Shown: piece after piece, positions 13,744-51,700 of the stretch
Position numbering within the stretch: the first letter of the stretch is position 1
Layout: every line of letters starts with the position of its first letter
Assembly: GCA_013433145.1 (NCBI GenBank)
Contig: CM024189.1
Span: forward strand, 5,820,001-5,884,000
DNA length: 64,000 nucleotides
DNA from: Ascaris suum
Taxonomy: Eukaryota > Nematoda > Chromadorea > Rhabditida > Ascarididae
Direction: 5' to 3'
Made by a program: the position numbers and the translations under genes
Notes under the pieces: generated by a model
Database searches by the model: none
What the model saw: only the letters and a program-made list of their open reading frames with translations
What the model was told of the DNA's origin: nothing

Positions 13744-15076
13744 GATAATGACAAGTCCACTCACCTCTCCATTAGCAGCAAATGGTTTGAGTATTCCTAA
13801 TAAAGAGCTAATAAATTGATATTCAGAAATGATATATGTTATGCTAGTAAAATATACTAGTAAAACATACTTCTTATATGAGCTCATTGCTAGAATTGCC
13901 TAATTGGTTAATAGCTGCAGAGGCTTTTCTATTTTGTTGTGCTGTATCTCTTTCATTTCAAGCATACACGAATCCGACATATTTACTTATGACAAAGGCG
14001 TTCTTTGTGAGAAACGCTTAATAGAGGCCCGTCGTTGAATGCAGGTCAGCCTCTTAGGAACTCCCACTTCATGAGAAGCAAATCCTCGAAGAGAGGTGAA
14101 ATCAACAACTCTTTGAAATTCCTAACTCGAACTGTCGTCATACGATCACACTTACTATCTTTTCAATGCTCATTTAAACAAGAATAAAACAAGAATAAAT
14201 ATTCATTCATCACAGCAATGAGCTTTTTCATCTCCCTTAGGACAACAAAAAGTAGAAGCCGCAGCATTTCTAATCAAAAGATACGATAATTTGCGCTTCT
14301 TTTTTACCTCATTCTTTTGCATACATCTACGACTATGAGGATTGTCTTTTGCCTACCTCCTCTTAAATGATAACCTATTTGCTCGTCTCCCGATTTGTTG
14401 GGATTTCATTTGTTCAAAAATCTACCTGAAATTCGGGATGCATCCTCAGGTAAGGTGATCAAATTTCAATTCCACAGTTCACCTAATTTTTATCTTAGCT
14501 AAACCTTTTTTTTTTCATACGCCACCAAACTGAGGTTATCATTTAAGTTTGCGCCTAACGAAAGTTGGATTTATTGATAAGACCTTAACATACACTTTTC
14601 CATTATTCTATTACGCTACAATTACTGTTAACTGTTATCAGTGTCATTATTCAATTTCCACTCACCGTTTTTTTTTTTTCAACGTTTAGCAAAAGTATTT
14701 GAAGAGAATATAACCTCATCGCATTGTCAGTAGGAATAGCCCTAGGCGTTACCTGTAACTGTCAATGTTGTTGGTGTTACCTGTAATTGTACGAAAAAAA
14801 AAACTCCAATTTCCGCGTCACACATTTACACAATGGCACGTCAAGCAGCTGTTGTGATGCGTTAGCACGTGACATCGACAAATGTGCGGGATTTCGAGAG
14901 CAACCTGCTGCCTCAAAGCACTCGTCTCTATCGATCCATTTTCCTCTTTTTTTTCACGTCGAACTGCTTTACTCTTGATTTCGCTTCTTTAACTAAACAT
15001 AATACTTCGGTGAATTTCTCAATTTCTTAAAAAGTTTACGAATAGCCATCTTGATGAAAATTTCAGCGTTATTAAT

Positions 15077-15097
15077 ATGCATCTGATCTCGCACAAG
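15077..15097 (+). CDS. Candidate alternative first exon of pfk (isoform exon A)
   Basis: A tttcag acceptor at 15061-15066 is followed ten bases later by ATG and seven codons (MHLISHK) ending at a good donor, gtaagc. The exon ends in phase 0 and can join 15140-15284 across a 42-nt intron, within the short range of nematode introns. Splice signals are seen; expression is inference. It could be chance. Confidence 0.35.
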
Positions 15098-15139
15098 GTA
15101 AGCATTTGTCATCCGAACGTTTGCTTCTAACGATTGAAG

Positions 15140-15284
15140 AGTACGGAATGTACCAACGTTTTGAACTTTCCCACCTTAATCAGAGAACTGGAATTTACTC
15201 AGTTGACATTTGTAAATTACGACGTTCTTGGCGGCGATGGGGGTGCCCTAACAAAGTCTGCGAGGCGAGCGGTCTTTCGTCGAC
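15140..15284 (+). CDS. Candidate alternative coding exon of pfk (isoform exon B)
   Basis: This 145-nt open segment (48 codons plus one base) runs from a gaag acceptor to a consensus donor gtgagt. It ends in phase 1. The main pfk exon's acceptor at 18711 leaves two bases (cg) before the ATG, so joining the two creates one proline codon and keeps frame into the phosphofructokinase N-terminus. That would give an isoform extended by about 56 residues, ending in a basic stretch (KSARRAVFRR). The frame has no ATG of its own and would depend on exon A. Nematode pfk genes commonly have variable N-termini, but I cannot confirm this one. Confidence 0.4.
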
Positions 15285-18200
15285 GTGAGTGGTGTTACTT
15301 GCTGTTGGTGGTGTTGTTGGTGGCTGTTGTGTTCAGTGCCAGTGAGAGATTTTTGTGAAGATGTTGGCGCTAAATACTTGCACTGTTGAATAGCCACACA
15401 AAAAATTTCTTCACATCTTCATTGGAAATTGCGTTGTCCCAAAATGAGTGAAAGGCCTTTAAAATCTGAGTAGATTTATCATATATTATCGTTCACTCCT
15501 GGAATATTGTACGGTTGTGTGACAGCGTCGACACACACACACCTACGATAGCCGCATAGAAAACCTGCATTAATATTTCAGCCGAATTACCTTTCAAAAG
15601 TTATTTCCGGTGCCATGCCACCTTGACTATGAATGTCATCCTGAGGTAGGTGGTCGTTTTGCATTTGCTACGCTACTGCCGTCTGCAAATCGATTTTGTC
15701 GTTGATTGTAAAATTTTAGATCGCTTCTCCGCTATTCGTTGTGATGAGTTGTTTGTATTCACTCCCAGCCGAAGTTGTCGTGTTTAATATTTCCGGTTTG
15801 CTTATAAACATAACTTTGATGTATATGGCGCTTTATTTTTGTGCCTTTTTAGTTTACAGTTAGGTGTGATTTGTTCACTGTTGTCATGCAGTTTTCTTTA
15901 TTTTTATTTGTAGAAAGGTTCTTCTTCGTTCGCTGCCCGAACTTCGGTGAGATGATGAGGTTAGAGAATTTTGAGGAGTCCAGTAGTTCTCCAACTCCTT
16001 GAAATCCGAAGCCTCGAGCGAATTTTTTTAGAGGGGGCTCAGTACTAGGCTACTTGTAACCCTTTTTGACACTTTCCACTTTTTCTCTCGTAACCTACAT
16101 CTTACGCGGTTTCATCTATATTCGATTCAGTGCTGAGACGGGATATCTCGTATAGTGAGGACAACTTTCCCTCATATTGCAGTAATACTGATGATTAAGG
16201 AACACTAGACAAAAGAATTCCTCTCTTTCTCAGCATTCGAACATATTTCAGAGAATCGGTCGAAACGGCGATCTAACAGTCATAGGAAAGGCTCGGAGAA
16301 GGAATAAGACTATTAGCCACGTCTAAAATCCTACAATTGGTTCACAGATATTACTTCAGAATGTGTCATAATATCACATTCAAATTAAATCTGATGTTGT
16401 GCACTCTTCTTTTTGTGAAGCTTTCTGTATCTAATGTGCACCGATGACGTCCCGCTACCCAGTCATTGCTCGTCATATAGTGCTGAGTGATTCCGAATGG
16501 GAAACGCTGTTATGTTTGCGGGGGGGGGGGGGGGGGGGGGGGGGTGGGGGGAAGGAGGAGGAATGGGATATTTCCAATCACTTTCTCGTTGACCTATTTT
16601 TCAACGGATTATTCCTGCTGCCTTCAGCAATTTCGCTTGATGCACAGTGTAAATATATCACCCTTGCTTTGGAGGAGTTCAAATTTCGTGTTGCCACAAG
16701 AGAAGCATTCGCCAGGTTGCCACAACGTGTTCATGCAAAATCTACACGAGAGATAACACTAGAAAATGCAGCCTGCGGATCTCTAGCGGAGTTTTTCGCA
16801 TCGGGAGTAGGCGGTTCGAAGAAAGTGCGGTTATGCGGATAGTGAAGAGGGCGGCACAGGCTAAGCAACAGAGTTATGCGCGACGACAAGCAAGCGATGC
16901 GGACAGCAGGCTGCGTGCATTGCGGCCGCATCGACTTCTTTGCTCCCCATGCTCCCCATTAACCACGCATCAACGCAGCAGACTCGCGGCTGCAATTCCG
17001 CAGTAGTCTATATTTCTGGAGCCATGGAATCTGTTCTTGAAGTTCCTTCCAACTCTTGTCACGACCATGTTATCTTATAGAGTATTTTCGTAATGCTGTA
17101 CGAGTAATATTGCCTCTCCTTCGTGCAAACCTTGATTTTCAAATCATAATTCGAGTAGATGTCAGTTATTAGTAAATATTGTACAAAATGGTTTGCTAAT
17201 GTAAAATCTTTTGTGCAGACCAAATCAAGTTTTTAAATCTATTCGTTGCGTGAAGTTTCAGGTGAAAGTTGAATGTTCATACCTGTGCACCGTTATCGCA
17301 GCATTATATATCCTGGAGGCAATATTTTTGAGTGCTTGTTCATTTCTCGATAGCATGACGACGTCATTATGTGAATTTTTCAATATATCGAATCATCCGA
17401 GAGAACCTCTTTTCGGTGCACTAATTTCCGAATCGATATTGAATCGATACCAAACCTGCGCTTTCCTTTTTTTTTTTAATCTCATCTTTCTTCATAGTTG
17501 AAAATTATTCTGATTGTTAAAAATTCCTCTCAGGAGCTACCTGAGGTGATTTTACTTCTCACAGAAGTTGCGTGATCTACCTCGCATACTTTCTAGGTAA
17601 TGATCAACGAAATATGATGTATTCAACTAAGCAACTAATTTGAAATAACAATTGTAGGCTGCAAACTTCATCCATGTCTTTAATGCCACTATCAACATAT
17701 AGTAGTTGGTGTGCTTGTCCAAAGGATAGTCAATGGGTTTTTGAATGCTTTCATTCGAATTTACTGATTCGAATGGAATCATCCCCAAGCCGTTTTACGT
17801 ATGGAGTTGACCACCTTTTTTTGCATATGAAATTGTTTGTCCATTGATAGTCGCCTATTTCGACACATAAAGCGTGATGATATACAAAAGGATGGCAATC
17901 AGTGTGCAGTCGAGGTGCTAGTGCTGTTTGGTTGTAATAATGCAACGAAATTTGCATAGATTTTTCTTGTTCCGCTTTCAGAAACCGAGCGCGAAAAATT
18001 GCCCTTTAAAGAGTTTCCTAACTAGGATAAAGAGAGTTTTGACTAAAATAAAGGCCAGTAAAGTGTTAAAACAAAAACATACTCAGCTGTTCGTTTGATA
18101 CCGCTTCGGGGACATGCAAGCGGTTGAGGGAGCACAAACTCTCCTTTTTTTTTCTGCACTTTCAGAGATTGGCCTGTCATTCAAGTCGCCCCTTTCGCTC

Positions 18201-18702
18201 CGACCTGTGTTCCAAAACATTGCACTGTTAGACATTAACTCGTACAAAAAGGTCGCAAAATAATTTTTCATAAGGAGAGGCGAGGAAGTTTTCTAGAACC
18301 TGAGGAAGTATTTTTTTTCTCCCTACGAATTTTTCTTATTTCTCACTTCAAAGTTTTCGAAATGTTTAAGGCGTCATCTGATTCTTCTATAAAGTGTGCA
18401 CCAACTTACTGCTTATTCGAGACGCTCCTAACAGATAGCTCATGTCGAACTGTGCAACTTGAAATGCTTACTTAGGTTTCCTGTCAGCATGCTCCTTCAG
18501 TTACTAATGTGCTCAAAAATTTGAAACTAAACACACTGATACAAAATCACATATCGCTGTAACTTCACAGGATCAGAATTGTTGTCGATCGTATCGTATC
18601 GTCGTCTGATTGTAAAACAACGTCAATGTTGTCACTGAATGGCGTCACTTCCCATCGGCGAAGTTGCCTACTGTGCTGTAGGGCCCTAAATGAGAAAAGC
18701 TT
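15285..18702. other. Upstream region / possible 5' intron of pfk
   Basis: Either pfk promoter DNA or the intron between the alternative exons and the main first exon. It includes a poly-G run (16520-16544) and a GC-rich patch at about 16680-17030. One further exon-like segment lies at 15581-15643, between an atttcag acceptor and a gtaggt donor, but its phase does not fit the main pfk exon. No separate gene is supported. Confidence 0.45.
16520..16550 (+). repeat. Poly-G tract (25 G, then T and G6)
   Basis: Direct reading shows 25 consecutive G, one T and six more G. It is G-quadruplex-capable on the plus strand. The apparent 132-residue open frame across it is a glycine-run artefact. Confidence 0.95.
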
Positions 18703-18711
18703 AAATTTCAG
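18703..18711 (+). promoter_or_regulatory. Splice acceptor just upstream of pfk ATG
   Basis: The sequence aaatttcag ends two bases before the pfk start codon. In nematodes this is typical of a spliced-leader (SL1) trans-splice acceptor. It would also serve as a cis acceptor if the upstream alternative exons are used. The site fixes 18714 as the start of the main isoform. Confidence 0.7.
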
Positions 18712-18713
18712 CG

Positions 18714-28503
<9,790 letters not shown>

Positions 28504-31273
28504 GCTCCGTTTTTCCTTGACGCATCGTTCACCTACGCATTCTGCGCTTGTTCGCATTTTTGTGTTCATTTCGTTGATAGGTTTTGTTTTTAACTGCGAC
28601 GGTTTGTGCTGTCTTACTGCTCAAACGCCAGCGTTTGGGTAGGAATTGGAGAGTTTGGAAAGGTTGAGGTTTTGAAGTGCTCGGCTTCATCCTGAAAAAC
28701 CTACTCTCGCAACACCGGTCGGCCACATTTTGTGTAATGATGCACACGTCGATTTGATAGATTTAGAGCGTTACAGTTATAGATCACATTTTTTCGAGAA
28801 TCGTTCGAGCATTACTTATGTGATTGATTGATAGGAATGTAGGTTGCCTTGTTGGCTCACTTGAGATGAGTTGCACTGCGTGCACATCGCCTTCACCTTT
28901 ATAAAACTCTGCGATATAAACGGTGACAGTATTCTCATTTGCTTTGTTTGTGGAGTCTGTTTGTTACTTGCATAGATCAGTGCTTGTAGGCATACCGCAT
29001 TGTATTTGCTGCGTTACTCTTTGATGTAATATTAGTCTTTATATGACGGTGCGTTTTCTATTCCATTTTCGTTTGGCCGCCGCAGTTGGATCGATTTCCC
29101 TTCTAAGACATATATATAAGCAGAGTGCGTCATGCGTGTTTAGTTTACGAGTAGTCTTAGCAGCATTCGTTCGTTTTGTTGTCTTCTCCTAGGGTGTTGC
29201 CCTCTTCCTTGGCCAGTTCATAAACGAATCGGATTTGCGCCATCTTGCTTCTGAATGTGCGAAAGTTTGTTTTTTCATCATCTGATGTTGGTCTACTGAA
29301 ATCTAGGTTCCCGAAGCTTCTATGATGTTTTTCAAAACGCTTAGGACATAGTATTGAAAAGTTCGGAAGATCTAGGTTTTCGTCATAACAGGTGCAGATG
29401 TTAAAGTTGCGAGTGGTTAGAGTCCGGTTTCTTGTTATTGTCTGTCTACGATCCTAGCCAAAGATCCGGGTGAACGAGGTGGGTATGAGCTTATTTGGTG
29501 TATGTCTAGAAACAGTATGCTGTACTTCGCTTGGCAGTTGTTTGTAGGTTAATTTAACTCGGTTCGTCGCAGTTGTGTCTCTGTTTATGATGTTCCGTAT
29601 AGTTTGAAACGTGGATGATATTCTCACTGCTTTTATGATTATACGGTTAGCTCAGTATGTCTTGTTTTCAGTCTTACCGTCGAATAAAAGAATCTTGTTG
29701 TTTGCCGGCACAGATCAAGTCACTTCACGATGCTGCCTCTTACGTTTCAAAGTGGACTGATTGCTAGCTAGAGTCAATATTACCTTAACTTAGCAATTCT
29801 GCCTGAGCGCCTCAGCGGTTTGTGTACGTTAGGTATTCAGAGTTCCCGTAGTTGGCGTTCCTCACTGAGTGTCCATCCTTCAGATTCGTCATCAAACTTC
29901 CTGCAGGTGCTCAATTTTTGAGGACTAGTATTTCGATCTCGAAGGATTGCTTCCCTGTTGGGCGTCCGCCGACTTCGAATAGCATTCAGCGCTCGCATTC
30001 CGAAGTTTTTTTCACGCTGGCTTTAGTGCTTCGAATTGTTTCTGCACAGATACGTGCAAGTAGTGCTATTCTGCTTCAGGTAGTAAGGATGGTTTTTTCA
30101 GTGCGCAAAATCGTTTTGTTATAGCACTTGCGCTACGACATTTGCGCTGTGACCACTGCCTATGCTCAGCAAGCATGAGATGAGTGAAATGTATTGAAGT
30201 TCAGAGGGAAATGCCATTGACACAAGCACCGGCATGCAAAATGGTGCGTGCCTTCCTGTTACTGACATTACTGCAGCGGAGTGAGGTTGTTGATGGCGTT
30301 GTTATCTCACTGCAGCAATGAGGAGGAACGAAGCGCACAACTTGACACTTGTCGAAGTGGAACAGAATGCCTAGTAGCTACATAGCACTTCAACGCGATG
30401 CATACAAAGCAAACACACAACGACGTTCATTAGAGAATTTAACTCCGAAAAATTGCGCCCCCTTTAGTTTGAATTTATTTCGATGGAGAGTTCCCGGTGA
30501 ACGCCGGAAGTTGATAATCCATCAGGTTCATTATAGCAGCAATCAAATTTTAAAACATCATGGAGAATAAAACGAACTGGAAGCAAGGTATGACTGAGAT
30601 AGATTTTGGTTGTGTCCGTGCAAAGAGACTGCAAAGACGCGAAGAATATGAGGTACAACACATTTTACACAAATCACAGTGGGTTAGAAAGTAACACCAC
30701 GTTGAGACGTGATTTAAAGATCCGATCATTTCTGCTCAATCCGGTCTGTGACAGTCATCAAAGTGAGACATGCCTGATTGCCAAAAGCGACTAACCTAGT
30801 CAAACCACGGGTTAGTACACTAAGATCCTCAAAACATATTGCACCGTTCATTTCGCGGTATATCTCAGCTAGGGACGGACGAAAGTGGAGGATGTCTTGG
30901 CGCTCGCTAAGAGCACCGCTGAAGCATAGGGACTTTCTGCTTCAAATCAATGAAATTTTCGAGAAGGCGGAACTCATTATCATTTCCGTCATCAGCTCAG
31001 CACCAGAGAAACTCACTTTCAACATTAGATTTTCCACCATGATGTTTTTTCCTGTTTTTCAGTGTTTTTGAGCGATTCATGAGAGAGGAGTTGAACTCTG
31101 GGTCGTTTTTTCTTTTTTAAGCCTCTTCAACTCAATAAGCTAAGTAGAGCGAAAAATGCGTAGCGGTTCCTGTGAGAGGATTTTTAAAGAGCAGTTCAAC
31201 AAGTGATCTAAGAATTAAATGTTTATAAGAGGTACTTCTCCTAAAGTGACCAACAAACAAATGGACATTTCTC
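28504..31273. other. Convergent intergenic region and pfk 3' UTR
   Basis: No coding exon is seen between the pfk stop and the USP stop on the opposite strand. The first part should hold the pfk 3' UTR. The USP polyadenylation site should lie towards the right on the minus strand; the nearest canonical AATAAA I found for it reads at 30479-30474, about 800 nt past the stop, so a nearer variant signal is likely. Confidence 0.55.
29683..29688 (+). terminator. Candidate poly(A) signal for pfk
   Basis: A canonical AATAAA lies about 1.2 kb after the pfk stop codon. I saw no canonical hexamer closer on the plus strand, implying a long 3' UTR or use of a variant signal nearer the stop. Confidence 0.4.
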
Positions 31274-47747
<16,474 letters not shown>

Positions 47748-47806
47748 CAATGGTGCATGTTTCGCATTGTCTCCTCCAAATAATACCGATTACCACCCTT
47801 AACAGC

Positions 47807-47880
47807 ACACGCACACACCTACTTAAATACGTTCAGCGCGCACGCACACACAGACGCACATACACATGCAGACACATATG
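47807..47880. repeat. Degenerate CA/GCAC-rich low-complexity tract
   Basis: Repeated acgcacac, cacacac and acacat blocks form an imperfect (CA)n region just upstream of the provisional USP start. Confidence 0.75.
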
Positions 47881-48129
47881 CGACCGCCAAAAAATTCAGT
47901 AAGCTACCTATTATCCGATATACTCAACTTGTGTCGCAAAAATTTTCACATCACATGTTTTCTCGAGGAAATTAACCATAGGAAGACGACTGTGGACGAC
48001 TAAATTCTTGCCTCAAAGTTTGTGCAACAATTGGACGTGAAATTTTGTGATTTGCATAAAAAGTTTCGCATGTGTAGTGCTCATTTCGATAAACTTAAAT
48101 TTAATCGAGCCTTTATTTCACTGCTCAAT

Positions 48130-48141
48130 CCCCCCCCCCCC
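48130..48141. repeat. Poly-C tract (12 C)
   Basis: Twelve consecutive C read directly, upstream of the provisional USP start. Confidence 0.95.
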
Positions 48142-48581
48142 TTTTGTCCTCTCAAAATTGATGCAAGAGTAGCCTGAAACATATTAAAACTCCTCTCGCC
48201 CACGACGAAGACTAAACGATGCTCGCTTAGAACTTTGGATATCAATAATTTTCATTATATTAAGTAGGAAATAAATACCACGTTCAGATATCGATGAAAC
48301 CATTATAGATGGTATTACTGGTAGAGGATAATTAAAGATTGGTTTTTTATTCAGTAAAACATACTCTGAAAATCAAAAAACATTTGAAGCATTGCTAGTA
48401 AGAAAAGAAGTGATAGTTGAAAATGTTCAACGAGTAAAAGTGGATTCTGAAGAAACCACTGGAAAAGTGGTCTAGCCCAAAACTGTTATCGAAGCGCATC
48501 TCAAAACTGATTTATAGAGCCAAATTGAAAGAATTATCTTTTCAAATCAAGCATACAAAAATACGGCAGGAAACGTATTAC

Positions 48582-48712
48582 CATGAGTTAGTGGACGACG
48601 ATCTGATGAATTTGCCAAATAATCTGCGTCTAACACCCCTCTCCGAGTGGCATTCTCCGTCGATAAACACGAATTCTGGGTATAAGAGTTCGCCGATGAA
48701 GGCCGATCCAAC
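48582..48712 (-). CDS. Candidate additional 5' exon of the USP gene
   Basis: A minus-strand segment runs from acceptor acctttag to donor gtaata, opening in phase 2 and closing in phase 1 with 43 full codons. Its composition (Ser, Asn, Arg; e.g. LDRPSSANSYTQ, ATRRGVLDADYL) matches the style of the known USP N-terminal exons. Its phase allows joining to the first listed USP exon extended to 47773, though that acceptor (ttggag) is weak. The opposite strand is also open here (48436-48716), so direction is not certain. No ATG in frame, so another exon would be needed upstream. Confidence 0.45.
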
Positions 48713-48719
48713 CTAAAGG

Positions 48720-51700
48720 TATTTGGCTCTATTTGAAAGGAACTTCTGATTGCTTAAGAAGAATTCAATCACACAAGATCGATGATGAAGAATTAGCGAT
48801 AAATGTTCCATTATGGTGGAATTACAGAGCATTCATTTAAAAACAAGAGAATTTAATGATCTGAGGTCGATTTCGGACGTGATCGTCTTTATATGGATGA
48901 GCGAAAAACGAGGGATGGGTTGGACTACTGCATGACCACAGCCACAGAAGAGGCTAAGCAAGGTAGCAGATTAACTTTAAATATGCTCAGTGATAGGTTT
49001 CCAGAAAAAACTGCACTTTAATAGTTGATAAGATAACACGAGCTAAACAAATAGGAAACTATTTTGAAAAAAAGGTTCCATCTACCACTTAAAACAATGC
49101 TTCCATTTGTTTTTTAAAATTAGTTTGCAGTAATTCAATAAATTTCACTCTCAGATTACAGTAAAATGGATTCTCTAACCAGTGGTGAATTTTCGAGCAC
49201 AGAACATCGATTATATTCTCGTAAGTTAAGCAAAAATAGTGTTTCATCACCATACTCATTGATGATGGAATATTGATGAATGCATCTTTCCCAAACTGTT
49301 AATATAGAAGCGCAAATTTCATCAATTAGAGAAGCATCATATTAACACTAAAGATAAATAGCTTCAAAATGAACGGCAAAAGGAGCAAGATGGGAATGCA
49401 ATGTCAAGTGGAAGAGTGTGGAAAGTTTCGAAAAGGATAAGCCATGTATATGCTGCATCGCAAAGTGGATAACCCATTGATAACGCTGGAAGATACAAAC
49501 TCAATCCCATCCACTCAGTAAGGAGCCTAATATTTGACGCTGTTTGAATGAGCCCGGTTTAGAAAGTTTCCGAACAGAGATTTTATAAGTTGTGTGCTAT
49601 CATATCTCCAAGAGCTATCATATCTTGTAAAACACTGCTGCCTGCATATGGTGGGAGAACATTTCACATTAAAAACCTCCACTTATCACAACTTACGACA
49701 GAAATTTCGCAAATGTCTATCTCGCTTCACACGCGATATCGTATCACCATTCCGCAGCATTATTCGCCCTTGAACCTCTCCGTTACAGTTGCAAAAAACA
49801 CCGCTTTTATGCAAACGTTAAGCGAAAGAGGCAATAACCAACCCCACACTCCTCACGCTCGGTGGATTTCACTCCCGTTGAACTCAAAGAGATAAGTTGC
49901 CGGTAAAATTATGCTTTGTCGACTTTATATGTCGTGTTTTTTGGCACAGAAATATTTTCCTCATCACGTTATAAATAGGACAGCTATATAAACACTATGT
50001 ATATGATAAGCGCAGACCTAATGCTATAATAAAATGGATGATACGTCTGTTCAACGAAATTTGCACCATGAAGGGAGCTATTTTAAATACTAGTGCGTGC
50101 GAATTTATGCACTATTCCAATAGAGAAACGCTACAACGAGCTAAACTGACGAATCAAAAGATGTGCATTATTCTTCTTGTTCTCTCGCATAAAATATGTC
50201 AGTGAAAAAATCTTGCAAAAAATGCTCAAAGTTGAGGAAATGCAAGAGTTATGAGAAAGTCGGCAAGGAAAGAATCGTTATCATTCGCCTATTAGGGACG
50301 ATCATAACATTGGTTTCCTCTTCAAAATGTCCAGCAGTCGGCACTAACTATTTAGAAAAAAAGATATTGGAACGAAATTTAGACGGAATTTTAGACGAAT
50401 GTTAGGCGTAATCGTAGATTTTAAGAGTGCGGGGTTCTTTTTTTTTTTGAAATAAGCACTTTTCAAGATCAATCGCAGACGGAAAACTCAAATAGCGGTG
50501 AATAAAATGACCTCAAATGGAGAACATTCACATCGAGCATATGTGATATGCAATATGGAAATTTCATAGCACAATATATAAAGAATATATCGAATGGTAA
50601 GATGCACCTGTGATGTGGAACCATTCTAGACATCCTCTGTGAATCGAGATTCTGTAATGATTTATGTCGTTCAAGAGTTCGAGTAGAAAGAAACTTTCCA
50701 ACAGTTTCATCAACATCATAACTTCTATATTGTCTGTTTCTGCTTGTTTCCTTCATTCTAGAGTTTCATCCATATGCGTCGTTCATTTATAAACGTTATT
50801 CTCGTCTGAAAAATTGCACACAAAGAGATATTTCTGTTTGAAGAATTATTCGAAAATTTCGGCGTATTTTTTGACGAAAACTGTTAATAATTAGTTCGCT
50901 ACTTATACCAATAATAATTAGCCAATTTTGAACGAATGATTCGAGTCGAGGGAAAAAAGAACACGAGGTCGAGTTCAAAGTCAAGCATATTAAACAGAAC
51001 TGAAGTGAAATTTCTAAAAAAAAACATTCAAAGCGAAAAAAAATCAGTGGAAAAATAAAATGCAAAACATCAACTAAATGTGCGTTGTTTCATAGTGAAA
51101 TGATTAATAGTTTCGCATCTGACAACATAATGAATTCGCTCCGGAGGAATGCTCATTCTCATATTATAATTCACATTCATTTTTATTGGTTTCTTTCTTC
51201 ATTGCGTAATAATTCAATTGGGATTCCTCAATGCTTCTTGTTCATTCTTAAAAGATTTTTGAAGCCATTTTCGGTTCAAACTATATCTCATCAGGTATTT
51301 ATGTAACTCTGTATTCCTGTTGCTCTATAATGTTTTAGCCCCCTCCACCGCCCCCCCCCCCCCCCCCACACACACACACAAAATATCTTTAGCGACGATG
51401 ATATTCGAAAAGATCTTTGAGATCTTCTGGAGACGCTGTGAAGCATTCGGTGGATGACGTCATCAGGTGGGCGATTCAGTTGGTTTTCAAAGCTGTTTCA
51501 GGCGCTTAATGGGCAAAAAACCCTGAAAAAACCATAACAGCATATATGCATCTAAAATGGCCAACATTAGCTTTCCTTAATGAAATTCTCAACGCATTAG
51601 CCGATAGTAGTTCAAGTTTACATTTAATTACATTACTACTATTATCAGTGGAATTAAAAGGTTATGAGAGATACGGAAACGCTCTGCGATATTTAATTTG

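Larger units (their letters stand above)
9113..15060. other. Intergenic region between sec-3 and pfk (left part)
   Basis: This separates the divergently transcribed sec-3 (minus) and pfk (plus). I find no exon series with matching phases. It holds a G13 run at 9635-9647, a C12 run at 10571-10582, an AATTC pentamer repeat near 12291-12312, and a GATC-type hairpin at 13715-13743. A 67-residue plus-strand open frame at 11079-11279 begins with ATG shortly after a possible acceptor but has no homology I recognise. Promoter elements for both genes are presumably here, but none can be named. Confidence 0.5.

Noticed and set aside
16444..16842. 132-residue plus open frame
   Set aside because: It runs through the poly-G tract (a polyglycine run) and has no homology or exon partners.
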